Positions 54,236 to 63,945 of a stretch of DNA of 64,000 bases are shown piece after piece (the stretch's first letter is position 1; every line of letters begins with the position of its first letter). The stretch lies in contig CM077022.1 of the NCBI GenBank assembly GCA_039090855.1, positions 70,146,971 to 70,210,970 of the forward strand, given 5' to 3'. The translations under genes and the position numbers were made by a program. This DNA is from Macrothele yani. Lineage: Eukaryota; Arthropoda; Arachnida; Araneae; Macrothelidae. A model generated the notes under the pieces. It saw nothing but the letters and a program-made list of their open reading frames with translations, was not told the DNA's origin and did not search any database.

Positions 54236-54419
54236 AAACCAATTCTCTTTGTATGTTAGGCTTAGAACATATTGAAAGTCCTACGTATTTTTTGCTTGAA
54301 AATTTCTCATTTTTCATCGAGTAGTTAGAATCTGTGTCCAGTTTGTTTTCCTGCTGTTCCTTACGTTACCCGGTGTAAGTGACACCATATTCTAATTACC
54401 AGGGGTGAATATTCAGGGT

Positions 54420-54704
54420 GTGCTAGGTGCGCGGGCGGCGCACACCCACACAGAGTCGCAATTTAACTTACATTGTCGATTATGTTTTCGGATTTATTTC
54501 TGATAAAACTCGCCAGAGTTTGTCCTGAGGCTTTGAGTGGTGGTTAAAATTAATTTCTCCATATATTTTCATTAAGAGGTTTGTTCAGTAATCATATCGC
54601 ATTCGCGCTAAGATCTTTGGGTGTACGTTTTGGCGAGCGCACATCCGACGATGTCAAGAAAATGTGATACAAGAGCTCCCATGAAGATATCCAAATTCGT
54701 GCAG
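54420..54704. repeat. Diverged repeat related to 55760-56040
   Basis: The stretch with ataaaactcgccagagtttg and gaggctttgagtgg parallels 55955-56000 (aataaaactcgtcgaagttt, aggctttgcatgtg). Confidence 0.45.
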
Positions 54705-54847
54705 GACATGATATATTAAAATATCAAGGTATTTGCCTTCGATGCACGATCATTTTATAAACCTGCATACATAAAAAAATTCAAACCCACTGGCGGAATT
54801 GAAACATTTATTGTATGTGGTTAAAAAGTTAAAAGTAGAACCTTAAG

Positions 54848-54879
54848 AACTTTCGGATTTCCGTAAAACCCATCGTCAG
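54848..54879 (-). ncRNA. Hammerhead-like core, left arm
   Basis: The minus strand reads ctgacga, a stem-forming gggtttt..gaaatcc, then gaaagtt. The order matches CUGANGA - stem II - GAAA. Stems I and III are not demonstrated, so this is only a motif match. Confidence 0.3.
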
Positions 54880-55037
54880 ATGACTAAACCAGATAATGAG
54901 GGTAAGACTAATATATAGACAAGCATCGTTAAGAAATAATGACGTAAGGAGCGCAAATAACACAGCGCAACAGGTAAGACATCATGAAAAATCTGGTACA
55001 AGTTAACATAAAGACCAAGCTGTTCTGAATGAAGGGA

Positions 55038-55252
55038 GCCGCCCCGGTGGCGCAGTGGTCTAAGCGATGGCCTCTGACCTTCGTCCGAAAGGGGTCCGGG
55101 TTCGAATCCAGGTGAGGCATGGATGTTGTGTTTGTCTTACGGCACTGGCTCTCTCCCTTCCCTGGAACCAGTGACCCTAAATTAGGGACGGGCGACTGCT
55201 TGTAGCCCATTGTGTTGCTCACGGTGGTCGTTAAACCTTTCAATAAAAAAAA
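55038..55252 (+). mobile_element. SINE family 1 (tRNA-derived), complete
   Basis: Full copy with small deletions. Target duplication aatgaagg lies at 55028-55035 and 55253-55260. It lies between the arms of the foldback element. Confidence 0.93.
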
Positions 55253-55602
55253 AATGAAGGAACAACATGTGAAGCATCTGAAGGAACAACGTGGGAAGTA
55301 TCAACATGAAGTATCATGTTAAGCATCTGAAGGAACAACATGGTATCAACATGAAGCATCATGTGAAGCATCTGAAGAAACAGGGTAAGTATCATGTATT
55401 AGATTTCTGTGCTTAACATGATACTTACCCATGTTGTTCCTTCATTCGGAACAGCCTGGTCTTTATGTTAACTTGTACCAGATGTTTCACGATATCTTAC
55501 TTGTGTCGCTGTCTGTTATTGGCGCTCCTTACGCCATTACTTCTTAACGATGCTTGTCTTATATAACTTATTAGTCTTACCCTCATTATCTGGTTTAGTC
55601 AC

Positions 55603-55634
55603 CTGACGATGGGTTTTATGGAAACCCGAAAGTT
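55603..55634 (+). ncRNA. Hammerhead-like core, right arm
   Basis: The plus strand reads ctgacga, gggttt/aaaccc (perfect 6-bp stem), then gaaagtt. It has the same layout as the motif at 25731-25762. Cleavage site and closing stems are not established. Confidence 0.3.
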
Positions 55635-55768
55635 CTTATGGCTCTGCTTTTAACCTTATACAATAAACGTTTCAATTCCGCCAGTGGGTTTGAATTTTTT
55701 ATATATGCAGGTTTTTAAAATGACCGTGCATCGAAGGCAACTACCTTGACTTTTTAATATGACAAGAG

Positions 55769-56400
55769 CTTCCAGATGGCGCTGTAGGTCACGTTTTTGT
55801 TTCCCTGTGGTTTCAAACGTAACTATCAGGGTGTACTAGCCAAAATGAGCACCACTTGCAGTCCCATGCAGAAGTGAAATTAAACTTTGTTATACGAGTT
55901 TCTGTTATATTGTTGTTGTTTTTTGGGGGGGGGAGGGGGGTGTTTCTAATAAAACTCGTCGAAGTTTGCCCTAAGGCTTTGCATGTGAGGCTAAAATTAA
56001 TTCCCTAGTGCAATACTTTCGTGAAGAGAAGGTTCGTTGCTTCGTTCAATAAGCAAAACATTGTAAGTAATATTTGCAGCTGTAGGAGTGCTATTTTATC
56101 TGCGGACACTTCAGGTCGTTACAGCAACTAATACACAGCTCTCCAGATGTTTTTATTTCCTTGTGGTTTCAACGTAGATGCTAAACTTTCTAGGGTAAGC
56201 ACCACTGGTCATCCTTGTTTGCGTTTGGAATAGCGTGGAGTCATAAACACAATTCAACGTTCTGCTACGAGTAACTGTTTTTCTGTCTTTTCGTCGCTGT
56301 GTGAATCGATGTTTATCAGCACAGACTTAATTATACAATTTGAATTTTGATATCCGTTTAGGATGGGGAACAATGCTGTCGATGCACTAAATGTCCCATT
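55769..56400. repeat. Degenerate duplication, ~370-bp period
   Basis: The series cttccagatggcg, ttccctgtggtttcaaacgt, gagcaccactt and cgagtttctgtt (from 55770) recurs as ctccagatg, ttccttgtggtttcaacgta, aagcaccactgg and cgagtaactgtt (from 56143). Moderately diverged. Confidence 0.5.
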
Positions 56401-57389
56401 TTGTGCCAGAGTTTTTTGCAGATTGTGTAAATATAGTTAAGGAAGGGTAAACCTCGTCCTGTATTTGAACAACACAAAAAAATACCAAAAATTCGTTCAT
56501 CACTCTAGTATTTGCTCAGGAAATTCAGATTTTTCTTACAATGGAGTATATGTAAAGATCTTTACCGTAAGTAATTAGACGACCGCTAAATAAAAAAAAA
56601 ATGCTTTCGTATGTTCAAAATCAATGGGTGAATTTTGCAGTTCGAGTTATATAATAAAATTTTTGCGTGTTTTTTCCATAACAGCGCGCACACCCAACTT
56701 GAATAAGCATGCCATGCCACTGACCTTCCTTTCCTGGAGTAAATGATCCTAAATTAGAGGCCAGTTCAATTTTGGTTGCTCTGTGGAAGTGATTCATGCC
56801 GTGAAACATTACCACTAACTGGGATATTGGTGTTTTACCTATTGTTCGATTATAGCCCCCTACTATTACATGGGGCAAACAGCTCGAATTAGAGGCGACA
56901 GATCGCTGGGTGCATTGTTTCAAAACATCTAGCGCCTGGATATAAAGTGGAAGAAACCATCAATTCAAAAGGATCTTCGCTTTCCGTGCTGCGATTCTCA
57001 TTCTTTCCTCTCCTATCCTTGATAACAATTTTTGTTTTTAAATTTCCTTACAATCAGCATTTCTAAATTAAACACGGGTGACTTCACCTTGTTTTCCTTT
57101 TTTCGGTGATGTTGAAGAGTGGAAGATTATGCAAGAAACTTCATACTTGTGATTCAGTACTTGTTTTTTTTTAACTAAAGCATTTGAAATTTTCAATTAG
57201 TTTTTAATAATTAAATATTTAAAATACGTATCTTATTCCTATTACCTGTATGTAGCAGATCAAGAACCCTCATTTGTAAAAAAAAGTTATAAGAAAAATT
57301 TCAAATACCTATTTAGTTATATGAATCAGTGTTACTGACACAATTGAAAATTGAGATAACAGCGAATTTAGTTCTATGTTTTAAAGATT
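56401..57389. other. No gene; short SINE 3'-domain relic at 56716-56765
   Basis: The relic has ttcctttcctggagtaaatg followed by atcctaaattaga, matching the SINE family 1 3' domain. The rest is AT-rich DNA without recognisable features. Confidence 0.4.
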
Positions 57390-57395
57390 TTTATT
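57390..57395 (-). terminator. Candidate polyadenylation signal AATAAA
   Basis: The complement of tttatt lies about 230 bp downstream of the stop codon of the glutamine-rich gene. It is plausible as the 3' end signal of that transcript. Confidence 0.35.
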
Positions 57396-57625
57396 ATCCA
57401 TCATGTACAACACAGAGACGAAGCATACTGAACATCAGAACATTTGCAAGCAAAACAGATTATTATAAAAAAAAAATCTTATCACTCAACTTCCACAACT
57501 TACAATACTACTAGCCTTACAACTTTATAAGATACAAAAGTTTCGGCTTTAACATTTGCAGAACTGTGGTAAGCAAGCAAACCACTGAGATGAATTCCGT
57601 GCCTGTTTTACAATACCACTTGATT

Positions 57626-59699
57626 TTACTGTTTATCGAAAGTTTCATCCCCTTTGATTCCTCTTTCGAAATGACGTTGAATCCTTTTTGCGGTACTGTG
57701 AACGTGATGTTGCTCCCCCTTCATATGTGCTTGAGGAGGCATCTCCTGTTTCTGACTAGACTGTGAACGTGGTGTAGCTTCCCCTTGATGGTATGCTTGA
57801 AGTGGCATTTGCTGTTTCTGAGTAGACTGCGAACGTCGTGGTGCGCCCCATCGATAATGTGCTTGAGGTGGCATCTTCTGTTTCTGACTAGACTGTGAAC
57901 GTAGTGTTGCTTCCCCTTGATAGTGTGCTTCAGGTGTCATCTGTTGTTTCTGGCTAGACTGTGAAGTTGGTGTTGCTTCCCCTTGGTAGTGTGTTTGAGG
58001 TGTCATGTGCTGTCTCTGACTAGATTGTGGATGTGGCTTTGCTTCAGTTTGGGTTCCTGCCAGTTGTGTCTCATTGCAATGCTGAGATTCGGTCATTCTC
58101 TGCCTTAATTTTTGATAATGCTGTTTGTCCACTGTATGCTTCTTTTCGGAGAACAGTCCATATGACCTTGGAAGACAGGGTTTATTTCTTTGATCGTTTA
58201 TTTCAAATACCCGTAAATCCGCCTCTTGATTGGGGGCGGATGTCACATGATGTTTCCTTTCTGCTTGTTCCATATCTTTCAAACTTTTGTTCGCTTTCTG
58301 ATTTGAAACGTCACAAAGACTAAATCTGTGTGATACGGAAGGCTTGCTTTCACCATCTGTAGAAATGTAGTCATCAAGCTGGCTGTGGATCTTTTTTCTT
58401 TAGCTGTTTCATTAACGAACGCTTTCGACTGACGCAGATCATGAAGGCTTTTCTCTTTCATACTTGACGCATCTTGTTGACTGTATTGCTCCTCCGGAAT
58501 TTTTTCGCTCTGATTTGACTGATGAGATGGCCTCAGTTCCTGCTTGATGTTCAGCGAATAAAATGCTGCCTCCTGTTGACTGTCCAGACATGGTGGCATC
58601 TCTTGTTGCTGACTGAACTGTGGATGTGCTTTTGTTTCATTTAGATGCCTAAATAGCTGTGTCTCATTGGATTGCTGAGATCCACTTTGCGTCTGCCGTA
58701 CTTTTTGGTCATAATATTTTTCAGCCACCGTCTGCGTCTTCTGATAAAACTGTTCATACATTTTGGGTTGCCAATGTCTGTTCCTTTGATCGTATTTTTC
58801 AAATGTCGTTGTATCAGAAAGCTGATGGGGAGGGAAATCCAAAAACGTACTTGGAAAAGGAGAGCAACGTTGTGTAGACATACGTGCATTGCCTTGCTGG
58901 TTGATAAAATTGCTGCGGATCCTGTGCAGTGTTGGATCATCAAAAAGAATTGCAGTGTGAGATACGGAAGCCTCGTCCTTACCATCTGAAGGAATGCGCT
59001 CGTTAAACATGATACGGTTCCTTTCTTCTTCAGCTGTCTCCTTAACCAGTACTACAGGTGGACGTAGATCATCAAGGCTTAACTCTCGAATGGTTGACTC
59101 TTCCTTTTCAATGATTTGTTTAACCGATATTTCTTCTGTCTGATGGCACTGTCGGGATGGCCTTGGTTCCTGCTGAATGTTCAATAAATTGGGTGTTTTC
59201 TCACAATTACTGAGTGCACGATATTGCATCTGTGGTTGCTGACTGGACTGTGGATGTGGTTCTGTTCCATCTTGGTGTTCAGCCCGCTGAACTGGGAAGA
59301 ACTTTTCAGATCTTTCATTATAGATTTGTTGGGCCATCATTAGATCGTGTTCGTCAATCACTTGCTTTATCGTTCCTCCCTGAGGCATGAATGGTTGAAA
59401 TCGCTGTCCTAGTTGACCAGGGGGCTGTTGGCTGTGTTCCCTTTCTTCTTTATCTGACTCTTCAGAGGTACTCTCAGGCTCATTTGGAGGCCAAGACAGC
59501 GTCTCGTTATCATCCGAATCGGTAGAATAGTTTGTTCCTTCAGTTGGGCCACAATAGAAAGAGATCATTGGTGGGTCACGTGGAAGAGTATTCTGTGACA
59601 TGTAGGCTTCCAGGATAATTTTTCGGCCCTCCTCTAAGATGTCTGGCAAAGCCCATAGCTGTTGACGCACCGTTGAAGCTGGTATCTCAGTTCCGGATC
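57626..59699 (-). CDS. Large terminal exon of an unrecognised Q/S-rich repeat protein
   Basis: The minus-strand exon begins after a strong acceptor (ttttgcttttcag, ending at 59700) and is open from the first base in phase 1. Its start reads SGTEIPASTVRQQLWALPDI, and it runs for about 2.07 kb to a stop at 57626. One frame change lies near 58375, where KEKRSTAS continues in the next frame as DDYISTDGESKPSVSH. Composition is rich in Gln, Ser, Glu, Pro and His, with no membrane segment or known domain. The protein contains long internal repeats: LNIQQEPRPSRQ matches LNIKQELRPSHQ, and SDGKDEASVSH matches TDGESKPSVSH. A four-unit 22-residue array lies near the end. It is the best host-gene candidate here. 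The frameshift may be a sequencing error or mark a pseudogene. No upstream exon was found. Confidence 0.55.
57700..58035 (-). repeat. 66-bp (22-codon) coding tandem repeat
   Basis: Four full units of the pattern GEATPRSQSSQKQQMPPQAHY plus Q, with partial units on both sides. In-frame, unlike the transposon arrays. It includes one variant starting WGAPRRSQ. Confidence 0.9.
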
Positions 59700-59821
59700 C
59701 TGAAAAGCAAAAGCACTACTGTTAGATGTTATCATCCATGAAAACATCGAAAGAGTTAAGAATATCTTGCCGGTAAATGAATTACATGGAAAGCTTCATA
59801 ATATTCAAAATAGTCTAATTA

Positions 59822-59934
59822 TACCAGTGATCCGAATTTCTGGGCGTAGAGTAAAAATAAAATTTTCCAAGCTTTCGCACATCAACTAGATGGCTTCCTC
59901 AAGAAAGGTGGACAGGAAATTCGGATCACTAGTA
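59822..59934. mobile_element. Short inverted-repeat element
   Basis: About 19-bp arms (taccagtgatccgaatttc and its complement at 59915-59934) enclose ~75 bp with gcgaaagcttgg on the minus strand. MITE-like. It directly precedes the TA target of the next Tc1. Confidence 0.6.
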
Positions 59935-60019
59935 TACACTGCTGTTAATAGAAATTGCAACACCAAGAAAGACACAAGCAATCACAATGAAATTTATGGG
60001 ACTGATTAGTTATGGTACA

Positions 60020-61107
60020 AGCTACAAACGATCACAATTACGTACCGGTTCGTGATTAGGAAGGCCAAAAAATTAGTAATAAGTAAATCCACCAAGGGCG
60101 GTGATAACCGAACCCACACGCCGTGGGATGGAATGAAACAGTTTGAATGGTCGTCTGTGGTATTGCATTCCCTTCTGCAAGCATCCACAGTTCGCTTTTT
60201 GTGACAGGCGGCGTGGCGAGGCCATGCGAACCAGTCGTTGCGCGATGACACCCCAGACGTTCTCTATAGGCGACAAATCTGGCCAACGAGCAGGCCAGGT
60301 AAGACGAGTGACTTGATGCGCACAGAGTAAGTCTTGAACAGTGCGAGAAACATGGTGTCGGGCATTGTCTTGTTGGAAGATTGATTGTCCGGGATCGTCT
60401 GAAGAAAGGGTAGAATTTCAGTTTCCAACACTTCCGTGATAGCGTTGGCTGTTCAATGTGCCTGTGATGCGTTGTAGGCGAGTGCGTGAATAAAACGCAA
60501 TAGCGCCCCAGACCATCACGCTCGGCGTGGGACCGGTATAGCGCTGCACAATGCAGCCTTCCAGATGCCGTTCACCACGGTATCTGCGAACAAGGATTCG
60601 CCGTCGTGATGCATTAGATTGAATCTGGACTCGTCCAAAAACACAATGCTCCCACTCAGCACTCCAGTTTCTACGTTCGCGGTACCACTGCAATCGCTGG
60701 CACCTATTGTACAAAATCAAGGGAAGTCTCGGCAATGGACGGCAAGCAACGAGACCTCTCTGAAGCAATCGATGACGAACATTGCTTGCAGACATCGGGC
60801 GATGTGTGACCATCCTCCATTGTTGCGCAAGTGTCGTGCATGATGTTGTGCGCGACTTCACTGCGATAGAGTGCAAGTGCCTGTCTTCCCACTCGGCCGT
60901 GCGATTTCGAGCTCCAGACCGTGCACGGCGATGCGTAGAGACTTTTGCTGTCCAGTGACGCCATGCACGCATCACGGTAGCGGCGTTACGCCTAACGCGT
61001 GCAGCAGTATCACGGTATGATAAACCATCTTCTCTGAGTCCAACTATTCTACTTCCTTTAAACTCCGCCAGGTGTTTGTATGGTTGTATCGTCCTCCTAC
61101 GCAGCAT
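60020..61107 (-). pseudogene. Tc1 transposase, family E
   Basis: The first frame (60418-61107) is 229 codons: MLRRRTIQPYKHLAEFKGSR, helix-turn-helix LREDGLSYRDTAARVRRNAA, and GPTPSVMVWGAIAFYSRTRL. Between 60590 and 60680 a pair of compensating shifts puts the first catalytic motif (LDESRFNLMHHDGE) in the alternative frame, so the main frame reads HCVFGRVQIQSN. A second-Asp region near 60360-60400 has LQQDNARHH-type sequence in a broken frame. The end (60073-60286) contains SPIENVWGVIAQRL with the final Glu. Inactive, but of near-normal length. Confidence 0.85.
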
Positions 61108-61164
61108 GTTTACATGTAAACACTACATACATACGGTTTGGCGATAGCAAGTTTAAAAACCTGC

Positions 61165-61589
61165 CACAGTATTTATCATTTTCTTGTAGGACTTCCGTCC
61201 ACAGTGAGTAGAGTTTTTAGGTCCCAGCCACCTACAGCGAGATCGCCTTTTGGACAGGACACAGAAACTGAAGGGATGAGAGCAAGTCGAGCGACTTTGA
61301 CAGAACAGTTTGTAGTGAGATTAGAGTACAGTTGATGGCGCCACCGTACAAGTACGATGTTGCACACAGAGTGGCGAGAGAATTTCAGGGGGGGGGGGCA
61401 TAGGAAAGGATACCCATTTAACCAGTGGGTCCAGCCTGGGGGCCGTCACTTAACGTGCTCGTCCGATGCACGGCGGATATTCAGCAATTGTTAGTAAATT
61501 ACACCATCTCTGAAAGATCAGCCCAGGTTCGAACCTGAGGACCTTGCATTGATAGTCTGACTCGCTAACCACTAAGCCATCAGCGGCTC
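61165..61589 (-). mobile_element. SINE family 2, 425 bp, tRNA-derived head
   Basis: A perfect 13-bp target duplication tttaaaaacctgc (61152-61164 and 61590-61602) defines the insertion exactly. The tRNA-like head is at the right end, minus strand. The body is unrelated to SINE family 1 and ends without a pure A-tail (aaaatgataaatactgtg). A G-run of about ten lies near 61389. Confidence 0.92.
61516..61589 (-). other. tRNA-like head of SINE family 2
   Basis: The minus strand shows tggcttagtggttagcg (A box) and ggttcgaacctg (B box, T-arm cagg/cctg). The acceptor stem does not close, as expected for a SINE head. Confidence 0.75.
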
Positions 61590-61768
61590 TTTAAAAACCT
61601 GCTCGCCGTACGCCTGTTTTTATAACCCCGTTGTGTGACGTTTCCGATGACGTTGCGCGCTGAAATTGTAATAATTTGCATCTCCCATGGTGTCGTATCC
61701 ATCCTGCAAATTTCGTGCAAATCCGAGCATTTCTTCATGGTGTTGCAATGTCTATTAACAGCAGTGTA

Positions 61769-62149
61769 GTTATACTGTTCTGAGTACAGTTGATGTACAG
61801 TTCCTGCTTATTAATTGCCTTAAATATGTTTACCGACGGAAAGTATTTGCCTACTTCACGCTTTGAGGCTATAAAACTTCAACGAATATCATTAGGCTAC
61901 AAAGCTATGCAAAAACAAACACTACATCGAAGACAGGCGACAGAAATAACAATAAACTAAAAATTCACAAAGAAAATGTTTCAAAGTTTACTTACTTAGT
62001 TTACTGTTTTTCAAAGTTTACTTACTGGTATGCTAAGTATCAAAATACTTAGAATCTACTACAATGTTAGCTTTTAACTATGTTCTCTTCAGTAATAACG
62101 ATGTTGTATATCTACATAGATTGTGGGACGCTAACACTAGGAAACTAAT
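61769..62149. other. No recognised gene
   Basis: AT-rich DNA containing a short local duplication of caaagtttacttact (61983 and 62013). Confidence 0.4.
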
Positions 62150-62681
62150 TATAAATATATTGATCCGATTTATTGGGGTCAAAGTAAGAAATCTCACAAA
62201 TTTCGCTCCTACATACTGAAATATCTCTCAGCATCCACACTGTTAACAGAATTATGGAGGCTTTGAATAGCTGCCTTTGCATAGTTTACGTAGCAGCATT
62301 TTGTTGCTTTTAAAATCAGTATGATATCAACAGGAGTCTCGTGGTTGACCACTGTAAGTAGCTGTCTGTGAAAATGATTGTATCCATCGATGAGCTCATC
62401 CCCGTGGTATGTCTTTAAAAAATATTTTAGAGAAGCTTTCCAATAATAAATTTGTGTTCAAAGATGATGTGGGTGTGATCGCGGCTACAGATGGACAAAA
62501 TAGTCTGCCAATATGCTGGCAGGCTTCATTTGTTGCGTGGGATGTCATGTGGAGAGTCAATTTACCCTTCTAGACGAGCATTACAAAATTTGCACATCAC
62601 GATATTTGTATCGCTTAAATACAATCCTTCGTATTCAAACTCTTTCACTCTATCAACTAATTCCTTCTTAGGGCGGCCCAT
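62150..62681 (-). pseudogene. CGGBP1/hAT-like BED-finger element remnant
   Basis: The minus-strand ATG at 62679-62681 opens MGRPKKELVDRVKEFEYEGL, then LSDTNIVMCKFCNARLEG before a stop. This resembles the BED-type zinc-finger start (C-x2-C) of CGGBP1-like and hAT-derived proteins. Near the other end, about 62220-62290, another frame reads KAAIQSLHNSVNSVDAERYF and then SM, close to the hAT dimerisation motif SVDAERSFS. Middle parts are decayed or deleted. hAT transposases dimerise through this C-terminal region. No terminal repeats or 8-bp duplication were defined. Confidence 0.6.
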
Positions 62682-63097
62682 ATTGATATACGTCTATCAA
62701 ACGGATAGCGAGCGTTGTAGTTTGTAGTCTACTACCGAAATGCAAAAACAAACATGTGCTCATTCGTATTCTTTCAAAGCCAGGCAGTGAGACTGAGCGG
62801 CGCTGACTGACTCGCCGAGAGGGAAAGAGGCGTGGCCTGGGGTTTCCCGGGTAACACACGCCGAGTAGGGCACGCACGGCGTAAGTGCTGCGCGAAATTA
62901 CGTCCTATTTTCGCTTTAACAGATGTTAATTATCGAGATCTCGCGGAAACGTAGTTAAAATCAAATTTTCGTATTTATTCGCGTATATTGGCAAATTTCG
63001 AATTTATTCGCATCTATTTCGTAATGCCATCTTCTCTGGCCCATTCTATTTCAAATCAGGCAGAGGCCTGTTGAGTGACGCTCAAGAATTTTCTATT

Positions 63098-63098
<1 letters not shown>
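62682..63098. other. GC-rich patch (62780-62890), then AT-rich DNA
   Basis: The patch is GC-rich and CpG-rich and lies just upstream of the hAT-like remnant. It could be its old promoter or terminal region. No TATA or defined repeat is visible. Confidence 0.3.

Positions 63099-63137
<39 letters not shown>
63099..63137. repeat. (AT)n microsatellite
   Basis: About 19 uninterrupted TA dinucleotides directly before an RTE 3' fragment. Confidence 0.95.
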
Positions 63138-63142
<5 letters not shown>

Positions 63143-63208
63143 GGAGGAAACTTGGGGAGACCTTCGTCCAGCAGTGGATTGATAATGGTTGACAATGATG
63201 ATGATATA
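63138..63208 (+). mobile_element. RTE 3' end fragment
   Basis: tgtggaggaaacttggggag through ccagcagtggattgataatg and a gatgatgat tail match 9179-9242 closely. About 65 bp only: an extreme 5' truncation. Confidence 0.85.
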
Positions 63209-63499
63209 TATATTTTTGAAGGCCCTAATTTTAAAAGAACAGAAAATATAACTTTAGTTTCTGAAAAATAATGCCAATTATGAAGTTTTTAAAATGGTGC
63301 GCTGCAGTAAAACCTTCGCAGCAGAAGGAAATTTCTGGTTTTTCGGAATTAATAATCTTTGAATTTTTAAAGCTACTGCTGAGATTTTTTTCTTGGGAAG
63401 CATGATGTAGGTGCTTTAATCTGCACAATTATATTTAATGTGGCTATGTCTCATGTATATGTAAAACATAGCAAAGTGTAAAACATTTAGAAAAATTAG

Positions 63500-63580
63500 T
63501 GACTGACTCCAGATAGGAAGTTATGGAATAGACTTGGGAAAACCTTCATCCAGCAATAGATTGATATCAGTAGTAGATGG
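63500..63580 (+). mobile_element. RTE 3' end fragment, diverged
   Basis: gacttgggaaaaccttcatc then cagcaatagattgatatcag corresponds to the RTE 3' end with several changes. The tail is not GATGAT. Confidence 0.6.
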
Positions 63581-63719
63581 CTACGTTTAATGGATGTTCC
63601 CTATCTTCTGATTCAAGACCTTGAATTGGAGGAGGAATTCGAAAAGATCAACTGGGACATTGTGACTAAGCGAGGCAAGAAGAAGAAAAGAAGAAGAGCT
63701 CGTTAAACTGACAAGTGGA

Positions 63720-63945
63720 CATCTCTTTTGCTATCTTATTAAGGGAAGGAAACAGATTATGCCACTGAGAAAAGATGGTGCTGTAACAAGAAATAGAAGC
63801 GAAATTTTGACAAGGGTGAAATATTTCTATTCAAACTATATGAAAGGGATGATACGTCTAATCCAGACATTACGACATGTACCAAAGTCCCTCCAATCCT
63901 CCCTGCAGAAGTTACATATGTAATTAAGAACATGAAACGGGGAAA
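63720..63945 (+). mobile_element. RTE internal fragment
   Basis: The segment parallels 7670-7870 (attatgccactgagaaaaga, ctgtaacaagaaat). It continues into coding sequence (VPPILPAEVTYVIKNMK) that is deleted from the copy at 6.8-9.2 kb. It is interrupted by the SINE at 63946. Confidence 0.75.

Larger units (their letters stand above)
48213..54285 (+). mobile_element. Irritans-type mariner split by a non-LTR insertion
   Basis: Inverted ends: left cgaggggcgttcaataagtt, right (reverse complement) cgtaggactttcaatatgtt, both followed by ctaagcc. TA flanks lie at 48211-48212 and 54286-54287. The transposase coding region is cut at about 49796 and resumes at 53611. Two independent internal tandem arrays lie within the coding sequence. 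Confidence 0.88.
54705..55768. mobile_element. Foldback element with ~330-bp arms, carrying a SINE
   Basis: The left arm (54705-55035) and right arm (about 55430-55768) are inverted copies. Landmarks include gttgccttcgatgcacggtc, cccactggcggaattgaaac and ggtctttatgttaacttgta. Between them lie a SINE (55038-55252) and short internal repeats of gaaggaacaacatg/aagcatctgaagg. A hammerhead-like core is present once in each arm. Confidence 0.82.
59937..61766 (-). mobile_element. Tc1-like DNA transposon, family E, with a 425-bp SINE
   Basis: Near-perfect inverted ends cactgctgttaatagaaatt (left) and cactgctgttaatagacatt (right, reverse complement). TA flanks lie at 59935-59936 and 61767-61768. Without the SINE it is about 1.39 kb. 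Confidence 0.95.

Noticed and set aside
57329..57514. Small plus-strand ORF downstream of the Q-rich gene
   Set aside because: Low-complexity AT-rich sequence with no support.
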